A stretch of 64,000 nucleotides of DNA, taken from positions 30,895 through 94,894 of the forward strand of contig CAXXFJ010000037.1 of assembly GCA_963677415.2 (NCBI GenBank), written 5' to 3'. Under the pieces are notes generated by a model, which worked only from the letters and a program-made list of their open reading frames with translations, did no database searches and was not told the DNA's origin. A program made the position numbers and the translations under genes. Source of the stretch: JAQUTK01 sp963677415 (GTDB lineage: Bacteria; Bacteroidota; Bacteroidia; Bacteroidales; JAQUTK01). Positions 34,864 through 43,292 of this stretch are shown piece after piece (the first letter of the stretch is position 1; each line of letters begins with the position of its first letter).

Positions 34864-37161
34864 TCATTCTTCTGTCATGCTCATTTCCTCCATACTCATG
34901 AAGTTCTTCCACTGATCGGCTGCGGCATAGGCTTCTTTTGAACCGACAGGAACGTACAATTTGCAAGTGCTCATATGTACATCATCAAATCCATACGTGC
35001 CAACAGAAGGAGGTGTTGAATTATTGACATAAAACTCTTTCAAACCGCTGCAACCCACAAAAGCATTACTACCTATTGAAGTGACACTCGAAGGAAGTGT
35101 TATCGAAGTGAGATCTTGGCAATCTAAAAACGCATTATCTCCTATCGAAGTGACATTTGATGGAACGGTATAGCTTTTTGCTTTGGCAGAAGGGAAAGCC
35201 ACAATTTTCTTTTTGTCTTTAGTAAACAGCACTCCGTCATCAGCAACAAAAGCTGTATTCCCATTTTCCACAACAAACTGCGTTAAAGCATAACAGTAGC
35301 AAAAAGCTGTGTTTTCTATAAGAGTGAGACTCGAAGGAAGTGTTATTGAGGTCAGTGCACTGCAAAAATTGAAGGCATACGATCCGATCGAAGTGAGACT
35401 CGAAGGAAGCGTTATTGAGGTAAGCGCGGTGCATTCGTAAAAAGCAACAGAGCCTATCGAAGTGATAGTCGAAGGAAGCGTTATTGAGGTAAGTGCGATG
35501 CATTCGTAAAAAACGCCATAACCTATCGACGTGACACTCGAAGGAATTGTGATTGAGGTAAGGGCAGTACAATAACTAAAAGCACTATTTTCTATTGAAG
35601 TGACACTCGATGGAATGGTTATTGAAGTAAGGGCGCTGCAACCCTCAAAAGCATTCTCTCCAATTGAAGTGACACTTGATGGTATAATAATAGAGGTAAG
35701 GGCGGTGCAACCCTCGAAAGTTTTCTCTTCAATTGAAGTGACGCTTGATGGTATAATTACAGAGGTAAGGGCCGTGCAACCTTTAAATGCACTCCTCACA
35801 ATTGTCGTAACACTTGAAGGGATTGTAATCGAAGTAAGGTCGATACAGCTCCCGAAAGCTGAATATGCTATCCCTGTGACTGTGTAGCTCTTCCCGTTAT
35901 TGGTAATATTGGAGGGAATAGTAAGCTGACCGACAGGATTAGTTGCAACGCCTGTTACAGAGGCAGATGTGCCGGCAGTATTCGTAATGTATTTCAGGTT
36001 ATCAACAGTAAACTCCATGATCGGCAACATGTCTGATTCCTCAATATTTTGGAACTCATTCCATCCATCAGCTGCAACATACGCTTCTCTGGAACCGACC
36101 GGCACGTATAAATAGCAACTGCTCTTATCCATTCCAGACAGACCATCCACACCAACTGATGGGGGAGTTGAATTGCGTAGATAGATTTCCTGCAATTTCC
36201 TGCAATTGTAAAAGACAGAATCTTCCACAGAAGTGATACCCTCAGGGAGTGTGATTGAAGTGAGGTTCGTGGATCCAAAAGCACAACTTCCTATCGAAGT
36301 GACACCCTCAGGGAGTATGATAGAAGTTAGATATATACTACCCCAAAAAGCATTCTTGCCAATCGAAGTGACACTTGAAGGAAGCGTAATTGAAGTAATT
36401 TGGGTTTCACGAAAAGCCCTACTACCGATAGAAGTGACTGTATAGTTCTTTCCGAGATATGTCACACTTGAAGAAATGTCAAGCGTTTTGGAACACCAAT
36501 CAGCGCCACTTAAAGCCGCTGTAGTGCCATCTTCATTTGTAGTAATCCTTAAGTCACCATATTGGAACGTTATTATTGGCTCCTTGCTCGATTCCTCAAT
36601 ATTCTGAAACTCCTTCCATCCTTCGGCTACAGCATATGCCTCTTTTGAGCCTATTGGCACGTACAATTTGCAGACGCTTTTATTTACCTGGTAAAAGCCA
36701 CCACTACCAACAACAGGAGGAATAGAATTGCGGACATAGATTTCCTTCAAGTTCGTGCAACCGGCAAAAACAGAGTCTCCGAGAGAAGTCATGCTCGAAG
36801 GAATCGTAATCCATCCAATGCCAGTATAAGCAAAAGTGCCATCTCCTATAGAAGTCACTTTTTCAGGAATAACTATCCAGCCAAGATAGCTGCAATTACG
36901 AAAGACAGAATCTCCTATCGAAGTGATAAAATAACTCTTCCCGTAGTAAGTTACTTGAGAGGGAATCTCAACCTTATTGACATACTTTTCGCTACACCCA
37001 CTCAACTGAGCTGAAGTACCATTCGTATTTGTAGTATAACTCAAATCTTCGATAGAGAAATGCAAGGAAGGCACTCGAAAGCCACTTTCGCTATCGTCTG
37101 AACAGGATGAACATATAGTAGTCAGTGCTATAAATAATGAAAGAAAGATTGATTTTCTCAT
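34864..37161 (-). CDS. BspA-like leucine-rich repeat lipoprotein with three modules
   Basis: A 765-residue lipoprotein; the lipobox ends CSSC (Cys 20), followed by SDDSES, an acidic surface-export-like signal. Three modules (about 28-195, 196-390, 391-765) each open with a strand pair of the type 'DLSYTTNTNGTSAQLSG', contain LRR_5 repeats and close with 'LYVPVGSKEAYAAADQW'-like sequence. Module three has eight consecutive 23-residue units of nearly identical sequence (LTSITIPSSVTSIG core). BspA-like proteins are surface adhesins in related bacteria; the partner here is unknown. It has no promoter I can recognise and stands alone. Confidence 0.9.
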   Translation of the reverse strand: MRKSIFLSLFIALTTICSSCSDDSESGFRVPSLHFSIEDLSYTTNTNGTSAQLSGCSEKYVNKVEIPSQVTYYGKSYFITSIGDSVFRNCSYLGWIVIPEKVTSIGDGTFAYTGIGWITIPSSMTSLGDSVFAGCTNLKEIYVRNSIPPVVGSGGFYQVNKSVCKLYVPIGSKEAYAVAEGWKEFQNIEESSKEPIITFQYGDLRITTNEDGTTAALSGADWCSKTLDISSSVTYLGKNYTVTSIGSRAFRETQITSITLPSSVTSIGKNAFWGSIYLTSIILPEGVTSIGSCAFGSTNLTSITLPEGITSVEDSVFYNCRKLQEIYLRNSTPPSVGVDGLSGMDKSSCYLYVPVGSREAYVAADGWNEFQNIEESDMLPIMEFTVDNLKYITNTAGTSASVTGVATNPVGQLTIPSNITNNGKSYTVTGIAYSAFGSCIDLTSITIPSSVTTIVRSAFKGCTALTSVIIPSSVTSIEEKTFEGCTALTSIIIPSSVTSIGENAFEGCSALTSITIPSSVTSIENSAFSYCTALTSITIPSSVTSIGYGVFYECIALTSITLPSTITSIGSVAFYECTALTSITLPSSLTSIGSYAFNFCSALTSITLPSSLTLIENTAFCYCYALTQFVVENGNTAFVADDGVLFTKDKKKIVAFPSAKAKSYTVPSNVTSIGDNAFLDCQDLTSITLPSSVTSIGSNAFVGCSGLKEFYVNNSTPPSVGTYGFDDVHMSTCKLYVPVGSKEAYAAADQWKNFMSMEEMSMTEE
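35300..35860. repeat. Tandem 69-base coding repeats in the LRR lipoprotein gene
   Basis: About eight successive 69-base units encode the 23-residue LRR_5 repeats of module three. They are highly similar at base level (recurring gaagtgacactcgaagga-like strings), so unequal exchange is possible. Confidence 0.75.
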
Positions 37162-37266
37162 AACCGTTGATTAGATTGTTGAATACTCAATGCCGCAAAT
37201 TCAAAAGACCGGAAAGAATTTATAAAATGGATGAGTTGGTTATCATACAAATGAAAGGGGGACTGA

Positions 37267-37752
37267 TCAGTTTGCAATCATCAACTTGTTTCCACTAACG
37301 CCAATGCTGGTATATCGCTTCAAACCCTGATCCCCTTTCTTTCCGTTTGTCGGAGCTCCATAGTTGAAGAGGCTGTAGGTCAGCTTGCATTGCGAACAAG
37401 TTACTTCGTAATTATCGTTTGGGATAGATGTTTGCGGATAGCCGTAGTTGGCACAATTCGGACAAGCACGGTCAAAACAGTAGAATTCGTCGAAAGAAGA
37501 GTGATAAATGATTAATCCCTGATAGCCTAACCCGTAAGAGCTCGGTGTTGGGAACCGTGAGTCAATGCGATCAAGTGTCAGATAGGTATCTGGTATGCTT
37601 AGACTGACAAGCTTCCCTGTATGTGTATCATTATAGGGGTTGAGGAGGCTGAGCGTAATACTGAACTTTACGTTGGGAATGTTGGACTTGTAATTATCCG
37701 CACACCCACCGACGATAAGAAGCGTCAGGAGCAACCACAACTTCTGTTTCAT
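37267..37752 (-). CDS. Rieske-like lipoprotein with Cys4 metal site
   Basis: A 161-residue lipoprotein with the lipobox ending VGGC (Cys 17). The C-terminal half looks like a small Rieske-fold domain: 'GLGYQGLIIYHSSFDEFYCF', then CPNC, a 16-residue gap, CSQC, then 'YSLFNYGAPTNG' and a closing 'LKRYTSIGVSGNKLMI'. Canonical Rieske sites use Cys-X-His and Cys-X2-His; here cysteines take the His positions. The site could bind zinc or a mononuclear iron rather than a classical Rieske cluster. It overlaps the aldo/keto reductase gene by 4 bases, so it is the last gene of the pyrE operon. Function unknown. Confidence 0.75.
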   Translation of the reverse strand: MKQKLWLLLTLLIVGGCADNYKSNIPNVKFSITLSLLNPYNDTHTGKLVSLSIPDTYLTLDRIDSRFPTPSSYGLGYQGLIIYHSSFDEFYCFDRACPNCANYGYPQTSIPNDNYEVTCSQCKLTYSLFNYGAPTNGKKGDQGLKRYTSIGVSGNKLMIAN

Positions 37753-38696
37753 TGGAGCAACTCATTAATCTTCTGTAGTTCCTCTTTAGAGAAGGTGGTG
37801 TTTTCCAGTGCTTTGATATTATCAGCCACTTGCTCTTTCGAACTCACTCCGATGATGACAGAATTGACGCGGTTGTCTTTAAGTAGCCAAGCCAGTGCCA
37901 TCTCTGCCAGTGTCTGTCCGCGTTGGATTGCAATTGCCTGTAAGCCTTTGATCGTATTGATATTTCGGGTTACCTGCTCTTCAGTGAGAAACCCGTTCTT
38001 TGCGGCGCGTGAGTTCTCAGGAATGCCATGCAGGTATTTGTCGGTTAGCTGTCCTTGTGCAAGTGGGGAGAAGGCAATAAATCCTACTCCATACTTTGCA
38101 ACCAGATCCAGATGTTGCTCTTCGGGTTTGCGAACGAGCATATTGTATCTGTCCTGATAGATGAGGCAGGGGGTATGGTTTGCTTTGAGAAGTTCAAAGG
38201 CTTTTTGTGCTTGTTCGGGGGGATACTTGGAGATACCGACATAAAGGGCTTTCCCCTGACGGACGATATCGCTGAGAGCCTCCATGGTCTCTTCGACCGG
38301 AGTCTCAGAATCGTATCGGTGTGAGTAAAAGATATCCACATACTCCAGCTGCATCCGTTTCAGACTCTGGTCCAGACTGCTCATCAGACTCTTGCGCGAT
38401 GCTCCGTCACCATAAGGACCCGGCCACATCTCGTGACCTGCTTTGGTGGTGATGATCATCTCGTCGCGGTGGGAGGCAAATTCTTCTTTTAGTATTCGTC
38501 CGAAGTTTATTTCTGCCGAACCGGGGGGAGGTCCATAGTTGTTTGCCAGATCGAAATGGGTAATTCCTTCATCGAAGGCATAGCGTAACATAGACTTGCA
38601 GCGGAGAGGATCCGCTTCTTCACCAAAGTTGTGCCACAGTCCCAATGCGAGACGTGAAAGCTGTAAGCCACTGGCGCCACATCGTCTGTATTCCAT
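37749..38696 (-). CDS. Aldo/keto reductase (YghZ/L-glyceraldehyde-3-phosphate-reductase-like)
   Basis: A 315-residue (beta/alpha)8 NADPH-dependent carbonyl reductase. Features: the catalytic Asp/Tyr region 'ITHFDLANNYGPPPGSAE', Lys in 'IITTKAGHEM', His in 'YVDIFYSHRYDS' and the NADPH-binding C-terminal 'NSVIIGVSSKEQVADNI'. The 'MWPGPYGDGASRKSLMSSLD' loop is typical of the YghZ-type subfamily. It is 5 bases after argH and overlaps the Rieske-like gene. The physiological substrate is unknown. Confidence 0.92.
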   Translation of the reverse strand: MEYRRCGASGLQLSRLALGLWHNFGEEADPLRCKSMLRYAFDEGITHFDLANNYGPPPGSAEINFGRILKEEFASHRDEMIITTKAGHEMWPGPYGDGASRKSLMSSLDQSLKRMQLEYVDIFYSHRYDSETPVEETMEALSDIVRQGKALYVGISKYPPEQAQKAFELLKANHTPCLIYQDRYNMLVRKPEEQHLDLVAKYGVGFIAFSPLAQGQLTDKYLHGIPENSRAAKNGFLTEEQVTRNINTIKGLQAIAIQRGQTLAEMALAWLLKDNRVNSVIIGVSSKEQVADNIKALENTTFSKEELQKINELLQ

Positions 38697-38701
38697 CTCG
38701 T

Positions 38702-40042
38702 TTAACCTTTTATCAAAGCCTCTTCAGCTTTGTTCATTGTATCAAAATCAAAGCTTTGCAAGACCTGTTGCATCAGTCCCTGTATCTTATCGTTGCAGAG
38801 GTTGCCAATGCTTCCTTCGTGTGTATGATGAATCTCTTTATCCGGCACAAAAGTTCCTGCTTCGATAGAGAGACCTACTTGCTTGTATGCGTCGCGGAAA
38901 GGAACGCCCGACAGAACCAGTCGGTTGACTTCCTCCACGCTAAAGATAGGAGCGTATCGCTCATCTTCAAGGATATTCTTATTCACTTTCAGCTCCTTCA
39001 GGATATAGGTTACCATGCGGAGACAGTCTGTCAGTTCGTCGAAAGCCGGCAGAAAGACCTCTTTGATGATCTGGTAATCACGGAAATAGCCGGAAGGCAG
39101 ATTGTTTATGATGGAAGAGATCTGTTGTGGGAGGTTTTGTATCTTGTTGCATTTGGCGCGGGTGAGCTCAAATACGTCCGGGTTCTTCTTGTGTGGCATG
39201 ATACTTGAACCTGTCGTACATTCGTCCGGCAGTTTGATGAACCCGAAGTTCTGACTGTTGAACATACAACCGTCAAACGCCAGTTTGGAAAGCGTGGCTG
39301 CAATGGATGCCAGTGCAAATGAGACGGAGCGTTCCATCTTGCCTCTGCCCATCTGTGCGTAGATCACATTATAGTTCATGCTGTCAAAGCCAAGCAGGTC
39401 GGTAGTCATCTGACGGTTAAGCGGGAAGGAGCTGCCATATCCGGCTGCTGATCCCAGCGGATTGCGGTTGCAAATTTGATAAGAAGCTTGTAACAGTACC
39501 AAATCATCCACCAGACTCTCCGCATAGGCTCCAAACCACAGGCCGAAAGAAGAAGGCATCGCAATCTGCAAGTGCGTATATCCCGGCATCAGAACCTCTT
39601 TATATTCTTCGCTTTTAGAGATAAGGATGTCAAACATCTCGTTGACATACGCTGTCAGTTCCTGGATCTTATCACGGGTGAAGAGCTTGAGATCCACCAG
39701 TATCTGGTCATTGCGTGAACGACCACTGTGAATCTTCTTTCCGATATCGCCTAACTTGCGGGTAAGCATCAGTTCCACTTGGGAATGAACATCTTCCACG
39801 CCCTCTTCGATGACAAAGTCGCCACTCTGTGCAATAGCATACACAGCGCGCATCTCTTTTAGGAGAATCTCTTTCTCCTCACATGTAAGAAGACCGACGC
39901 TCTCAAGCATGGTAACATGTGCCATAGACCCGAGAACATCATATTTAGCAAGGTAAAGATCCATTTCACGATCTTTCCCTACAGTAAACCGGTCAATCTC
40001 AGCGTTAACCAGTACACTCTTTTCCCAAAGTTTTTGTGCCAC
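38702..40042 (-). CDS. argH: Argininosuccinate lyase
   Basis: It splits argininosuccinate to arginine and fumarate, the last step of arginine synthesis. 446 residues. The fumarase/aspartase-superfamily signature 'GSSIMPHKKNP' (flexible loop with the catalytic Ser) is present, with 'DVHSQVELMLT' and 'HSGRSRNDQ' blocks. The start is GTG at 40042 (VAQKLWEKS), which fits the family N-terminus and lies 3 bases after the SRPBCC stop. It belongs to the same operon as pyrE. Confidence 0.96.
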   Translation of the reverse strand: MAQKLWEKSVLVNAEIDRFTVGKDREMDLYLAKYDVLGSMAHVTMLESVGLLTCEEKEILLKEMRAVYAIAQSGDFVIEEGVEDVHSQVELMLTRKLGDIGKKIHSGRSRNDQILVDLKLFTRDKIQELTAYVNEMFDILISKSEEYKEVLMPGYTHLQIAMPSSFGLWFGAYAESLVDDLVLLQASYQICNRNPLGSAAGYGSSFPLNRQMTTDLLGFDSMNYNVIYAQMGRGKMERSVSFALASIAATLSKLAFDGCMFNSQNFGFIKLPDECTTGSSIMPHKKNPDVFELTRAKCNKIQNLPQQISSIINNLPSGYFRDYQIIKEVFLPAFDELTDCLRMVTYILKELKVNKNILEDERYAPIFSVEEVNRLVLSGVPFRDAYKQVGLSIEAGTFVPDKEIHHTHEGSIGNLCNDKIQGLMQQVLQSFDFDTMNKAEEALIKG

Positions 40043-40045
40043 GGG

Positions 40046-40459
40046 CTATTCGAAGTTTATTTTGGTCAGTAAATCAGCAATCTTATCCACTCCTTCCTGA
40101 AGAGGTTTGGACACCATGCCCATCACAAATGGATTCAAATCGGCATGAATAGTCACTGTTACCGCAGTCTCCATCTCCTCTTGTTGTTTCATCTGAATCC
40201 ACAAAAACAGTTCGAAAGGAGAATCCTCTGTCTTGTATTTGATGGTAGAGAAAGGAGTACGGTCTACAACCCGAAAAGATATTGTTCCTATCGGACCAAC
40301 AGTCGCACGAAGTGTGTCTGCGTCAAATTCCAGATTCTTCACTTTGTCTTGCGGAATGCGAGACTTGATCCTTTCCAGATTATTCAAATCTGAAAGCATC
40401 TGGTATATTGTTTCCGCATTCTGACGGATTAGTTTTGTTTCGCTCTGGAAATCTGCCAT
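40046..40459 (-). CDS. SRPBCC-fold (START/polyketide-cyclase-like) protein
   Basis: A 137-residue soluble protein with the helix-grip pattern of the SRPBCC superfamily: 'LNNLERIKSRIPQDKVKN', then a beta-rich middle ('VGPIGTISFRVVDRTPF', 'FELFLWIQM') and a C-terminal helix 'GVDKIADLLTKINF'. Such proteins bind hydrophobic ligands; the ligand is unknown. It lies between pyrE (1 base) and argH (3 bases), an arrangement I recall from other Bacteroides genomes. Confidence 0.85.
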   Translation of the reverse strand: MADFQSETKLIRQNAETIYQMLSDLNNLERIKSRIPQDKVKNLEFDADTLRATVGPIGTISFRVVDRTPFSTIKYKTEDSPFELFLWIQMKQQEEMETAVTVTIHADLNPFVMGMVSKPLQEGVDKIADLLTKINFE

Positions 40460-40460
40460 A

Positions 40461-41099
40461 TTATTTATTATTATCCCACTCTGCCGGATTCTTTCTCCAT
40501 TCCTCTAAAGATTTCAGATCATTTTCACCGATATATTTGGTTTTTAAAGCAACATCTACTACTGTGTCGTAGTTGGAGAGAGCTGTCAGGGTGACTTTTG
40601 CTTCCCGGAAGCTTATCTCTGCTGCTGGAAGACCATAGGTAAAAATGGCCATCATGCCCAAAACGTCGCAGCCATGCTGACGGATCGCCTCAACAGCTTT
40701 CAAACTGCTGCCACCGGTTGAAACCAGGTCCTCGATTACAACGACTCTTTGTCCCGGACGAAGGTCACCCTCGATGAGGTTTTCCAAACCGTGATCTTTG
40801 GGACTGGAACGAACATACACGAAGGGTAATCCCAGTTCGCTAGCTACCATCGCACCTTGTGCAATAGCTCCGGTAGCAACACCGGCAATACATTCTGTAT
40901 TTGGATATTTTTCAAGAATCAGGCGTGCGAGCTCCAATTTGATAAAATTGCGAAGCACCGGATATGAGAGGGTCTTGCGGTTATCGCAATAAATAGGCGA
41001 TTTAATACCTGAAGACCAAGTGAATGGATTCTGCGGTTGTAATTTAACTGCTTTGATCTTGAGCAGTTTCTCTGCGACTTGTCTTTCCAAGTTTTTCAT
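40461..41099 (-). CDS. pyrE: Orotate phosphoribosyltransferase
   Basis: It makes OMP from orotate and PRPP in pyrimidine synthesis. 212 residues. The PRPP-binding motif 'VVVIEDLVSTGGSS' (near residue 120), 'SGIKSPIYCDNRKTLSYP' and 'VYVRSSPKDHGLENLIEG' are characteristic. First gene of the pyrE-SRPBCC-argH-AKR-Rieske-like operon. A TACTTTTG -7 box lies upstream. Confidence 0.96.
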   Translation of the reverse strand: MKNLERQVAEKLLKIKAVKLQPQNPFTWSSGIKSPIYCDNRKTLSYPVLRNFIKLELARLILEKYPNTECIAGVATGAIAQGAMVASELGLPFVYVRSSPKDHGLENLIEGDLRPGQRVVVIEDLVSTGGSSLKAVEAIRQHGCDVLGMMAIFTYGLPAAEISFREAKVTLTALSNYDTVVDVALKTKYIGENDLKSLEEWRKNPAEWDNNK

Positions 41100-41137
41100 A
41101 CAATTAACTTATTAAGTTAGGATTCGATAATCTTGTA

Positions 41138-41145
41138 CAAAAGTA
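41138..41145 (-). promoter_or_regulatory. -7 element of the pyrE operon
   Basis: TACTTTTG on the - strand, 39 bases before the pyrE ATG; no clear -33 element. Confidence 0.5.
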
Positions 41146-41191
41146 ACAGTTTCAATTGAATATTGAAAAGATTCCTTCTTTTTTCCCGTAT

Positions 41192-41899
41192 TTAATTTTC
41201 TGCCAGTGCCAAAGTAAAGACGCTGATCCGTATGCTGGGGATTGCCAGTAATGCTTGAGCACAGGCATCAATTGTGGCACCGGTAGTGAGTACGTCATCT
41301 ACCAACAGGATGTGCTTGCCGGTCAGTTTTTCCTGATTATCCACACGAAATGATCCTTTCACATTTTCCCAGCGATCGTTTCCTTTGTGATTAGTCTGAC
41401 TATCCGTGTGACGTGTCTTTTGCAGACAATCATTCTCCACAGTTGTGTGGAGCATCTCTCCGATGCCATCGGCAAGGATCCTGCTTTGATTATATCCTCT
41501 TTTTCTTTTCTTTGCTTCATACATCGGTACAGGAACGATGAGATCAATGGAGTCAAAATACTTATTGCCAGAGAGTAGTTGTCCGCTGATTTTACCGAGA
41601 TAATAGGCTGCCTCTTTGGCTCCGAGATATTTGATGCTATGCACGAGTCGCTGCGAGTCTCCTCCTTTGTCAAAATAGAGCAGTGATTCGGCTTTCTCAA
41701 AAGGGAAGTGACCTCTGAGCCGCATTTCTGTATCATTGTTCAGACTGAAAGGGTTTGTTACGTAAGGCAGTTTTGCCAAACAAGGAGTACAGAGGTGTGA
41801 CTCAAAAGCAAACAGCTTGTCCTGACAAAGCAGACAATAGCGAGGAAACAGGAGCTCGATGCATTGGGTCAGTAGATTGCGGATGGTGGTGTTGCTCAT
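41192..41899 (-). CDS. ComF-family phosphoribosyltransferase-like protein
   Basis: A 235-residue protein with an N-terminal zinc ribbon (CLLC and CTPC, about 18-40) and a C-terminal type I phosphoribosyltransferase domain with 'ILLVDDVLTTGAT'. 'KRKRGYNQSRILA' and 'QTNHKGNDRWENVKGSF' are ComF/GntX hallmarks. ComF proteins take part in DNA uptake in competent bacteria, but the role here is unproven. It overlaps recX by 4 bases. Confidence 0.93.
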   Translation of the reverse strand: MSNTTIRNLLTQCIELLFPRYCLLCQDKLFAFESHLCTPCLAKLPYVTNPFSLNNDTEMRLRGHFPFEKAESLLYFDKGGDSQRLVHSIKYLGAKEAAYYLGKISGQLLSGNKYFDSIDLIVPVPMYEAKKRKRGYNQSRILADGIGEMLHTTVENDCLQKTRHTDSQTNHKGNDRWENVKGSFRVDNQEKLTGKHILLVDDVLTTGATIDACAQALLAIPSIRISVFTLALAEN

Positions 41900-42378
41900 T
41901 CTTCCTCGCCCCGTATGGATAGCTTCTTTAAGCAGCTCAAGATATCTTCATAGGTAAATCCTCTTCCCATTGCAAAACGAATCAGTTTGTTGCGACGTTC
42001 ATACTCGTTTTCTGCTTTGACACTTTTGTTTTTGGCTTGTAATAGCGGAAGGAGGTTATCCTCTACAGGAACACTCTCTTTTTGCTCATTGATCACACTC
42101 TTGATGAGTTCCGGGGAGAGGTGTTTCATCCGCAAGGCATTTGTTATTTTCAGCGCACCCCATTTGGAGTAGATCGTCTTATCACGGACGAAAGCACGGC
42201 AATATCGTTCTTCATCTACAAAATGCTCCTTGATCAGCCGATCAATCACCCCTTTTCGGTTCCCTTGCGGAAACTCCCACTGATCCATCTTCTTATGCAA
42301 ATCATAAAGGCAGCGTTCTCCTCTGGAGCAGTAGGCAGCCAACTTGAATAATACCTCTTGTTCGGTTAGTTCTTTCAT
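41896..42378 (-). CDS. recX: RecX-family regulatory protein
   Basis: A 160-residue helical protein of the RecX family, which inhibits or modulates RecA filaments. Three-helix repeats are visible: 'AAYCSRGERCLYDLHKKMDQW', 'DEERYCRAFVRDKTIYSKWG' with 'ALRMKHLSPELI', and 'KLIRFAMGRGFTYEDILSCL'. It overlaps prmC and comF by 4 bases each, so the three genes form one operon. Confidence 0.9.
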   Translation of the reverse strand: MKELTEQEVLFKLAAYCSRGERCLYDLHKKMDQWEFPQGNRKGVIDRLIKEHFVDEERYCRAFVRDKTIYSKWGALKITNALRMKHLSPELIKSVINEQKESVPVEDNLLPLLQAKNKSVKAENEYERRNKLIRFAMGRGFTYEDILSCLKKLSIRGEEE

Positions 42379-43208
42379 CTTTTCGCTTTTATGATTCGGT
42401 CTTTATCGAAGCAATCCTGATACAGCTCCACCTGACTAAAACCTATCGTTTGCAGTAATTCTTTGGTCTCTTTTCCTAATGCCTGATTGATCTCAAAGTA
42501 AAGCGTTCCATCCGGCGATAAGGCTTGCATGGCAAGCACGGCTATACGGCGATAGAAAAGGAGCGGGTCTCCATCGGTGACAAACAAAGCGATGGCAGGC
42601 TCGTATCTAAGCACATTGGGTTCCATCATCTCCTTTTCCCGTTCCAAGATATAGGGAGGATTGCTCACAATGATATTATATGCTCCATCTATGGACTCTT
42701 CGAGTATATTCTTTTGTTGAAAATCAATGGAGATATTATTCAGCGCGGCGTTCTCACGGGCAATATCCAATGCTTCCGACGAGATATCCCAGGCGGAAAC
42801 TTTGCATTGTGGCAGTCGGCAGGCGAGCGCAATGGCGATACATCCGCTTCCGGTGCCGATGTCAAGCAGGCTGGCCTCTTTCCCTTTCCACTCTTCAGCA
42901 ATGCGCAGTACCAGTTCTTCTGTTTCAGGGCGCGGAATCAGTACTCCCGGACGTACATGAAAAGATAAGTCGGAGAAATAACATTCTCCCAGTATATATT
43001 GAATGGGTTCGTAAGCCTTCAGTCTCCCGGTCATCTGTTGGAATTGCTCCCGTTGCTCTGCGGTCAGTGTGCGGTTCCATTCAGCTAACAGTCCCACCGA
43101 ACTTATCCCTAGTATTTTTTCCAGCAAATAGCGGGCAAAAACATTGATTTCTTCAGAGGAGTAGTAGCCGTCTAATGCTTGACGTATCTCTTTCTTTGCG
43201 GATTGCAT
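42375..43208 (-). CDS. prmC: Peptide-chain-release-factor N5-glutamine methyltransferase
   Basis: It methylates the GGQ glutamine of release factors using SAM. 277 residues. An N-terminal helical domain, the SAM-binding motif 'LLDIGTGSGCIAIALA' (near residue 118) and the catalytic 'IVSNPPYI' motif (near 180) are all present. First gene of the prmC-recX-comF operon. Confidence 0.95.
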   Translation of the reverse strand: MQSAKKEIRQALDGYYSSEEINVFARYLLEKILGISSVGLLAEWNRTLTAEQREQFQQMTGRLKAYEPIQYILGECYFSDLSFHVRPGVLIPRPETEELVLRIAEEWKGKEASLLDIGTGSGCIAIALACRLPQCKVSAWDISSEALDIARENAALNNISIDFQQKNILEESIDGAYNIIVSNPPYILEREKEMMEPNVLRYEPAIALFVTDGDPLLFYRRIAVLAMQALSPDGTLYFEINQALGKETKELLQTIGFSQVELYQDCFDKDRIIKAKR

Positions 43209-43224
43209 TTGCGTTCTTTTGCAG

Positions 43225-43232
43225 CAAAAGTA
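43225..43232 (-). promoter_or_regulatory. -7 element of prmC operon
   Basis: TACTTTTG on the - strand 17 bases before prmC; no clear -33. Confidence 0.45.
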
Positions 43233-43254
43233 CTGTTTATAATTAAAAAAGCGC

Positions 43255-43262
43255 TATTTTTG
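43255..43262 (+). promoter_or_regulatory. -7 element of ribD
   Basis: TATTTTTG, 31 bases before the ribD ATG; no clear -33. No FMN riboswitch is seen in the short leader. Confidence 0.5.
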
Positions 43263-43292
43263 TCTTATACATATCAGAAAACGAGAGGATAA

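Noticed and set aside
43233..43292. FMN riboswitch before ribD.
   Set aside because: The leader is too short to hold one.
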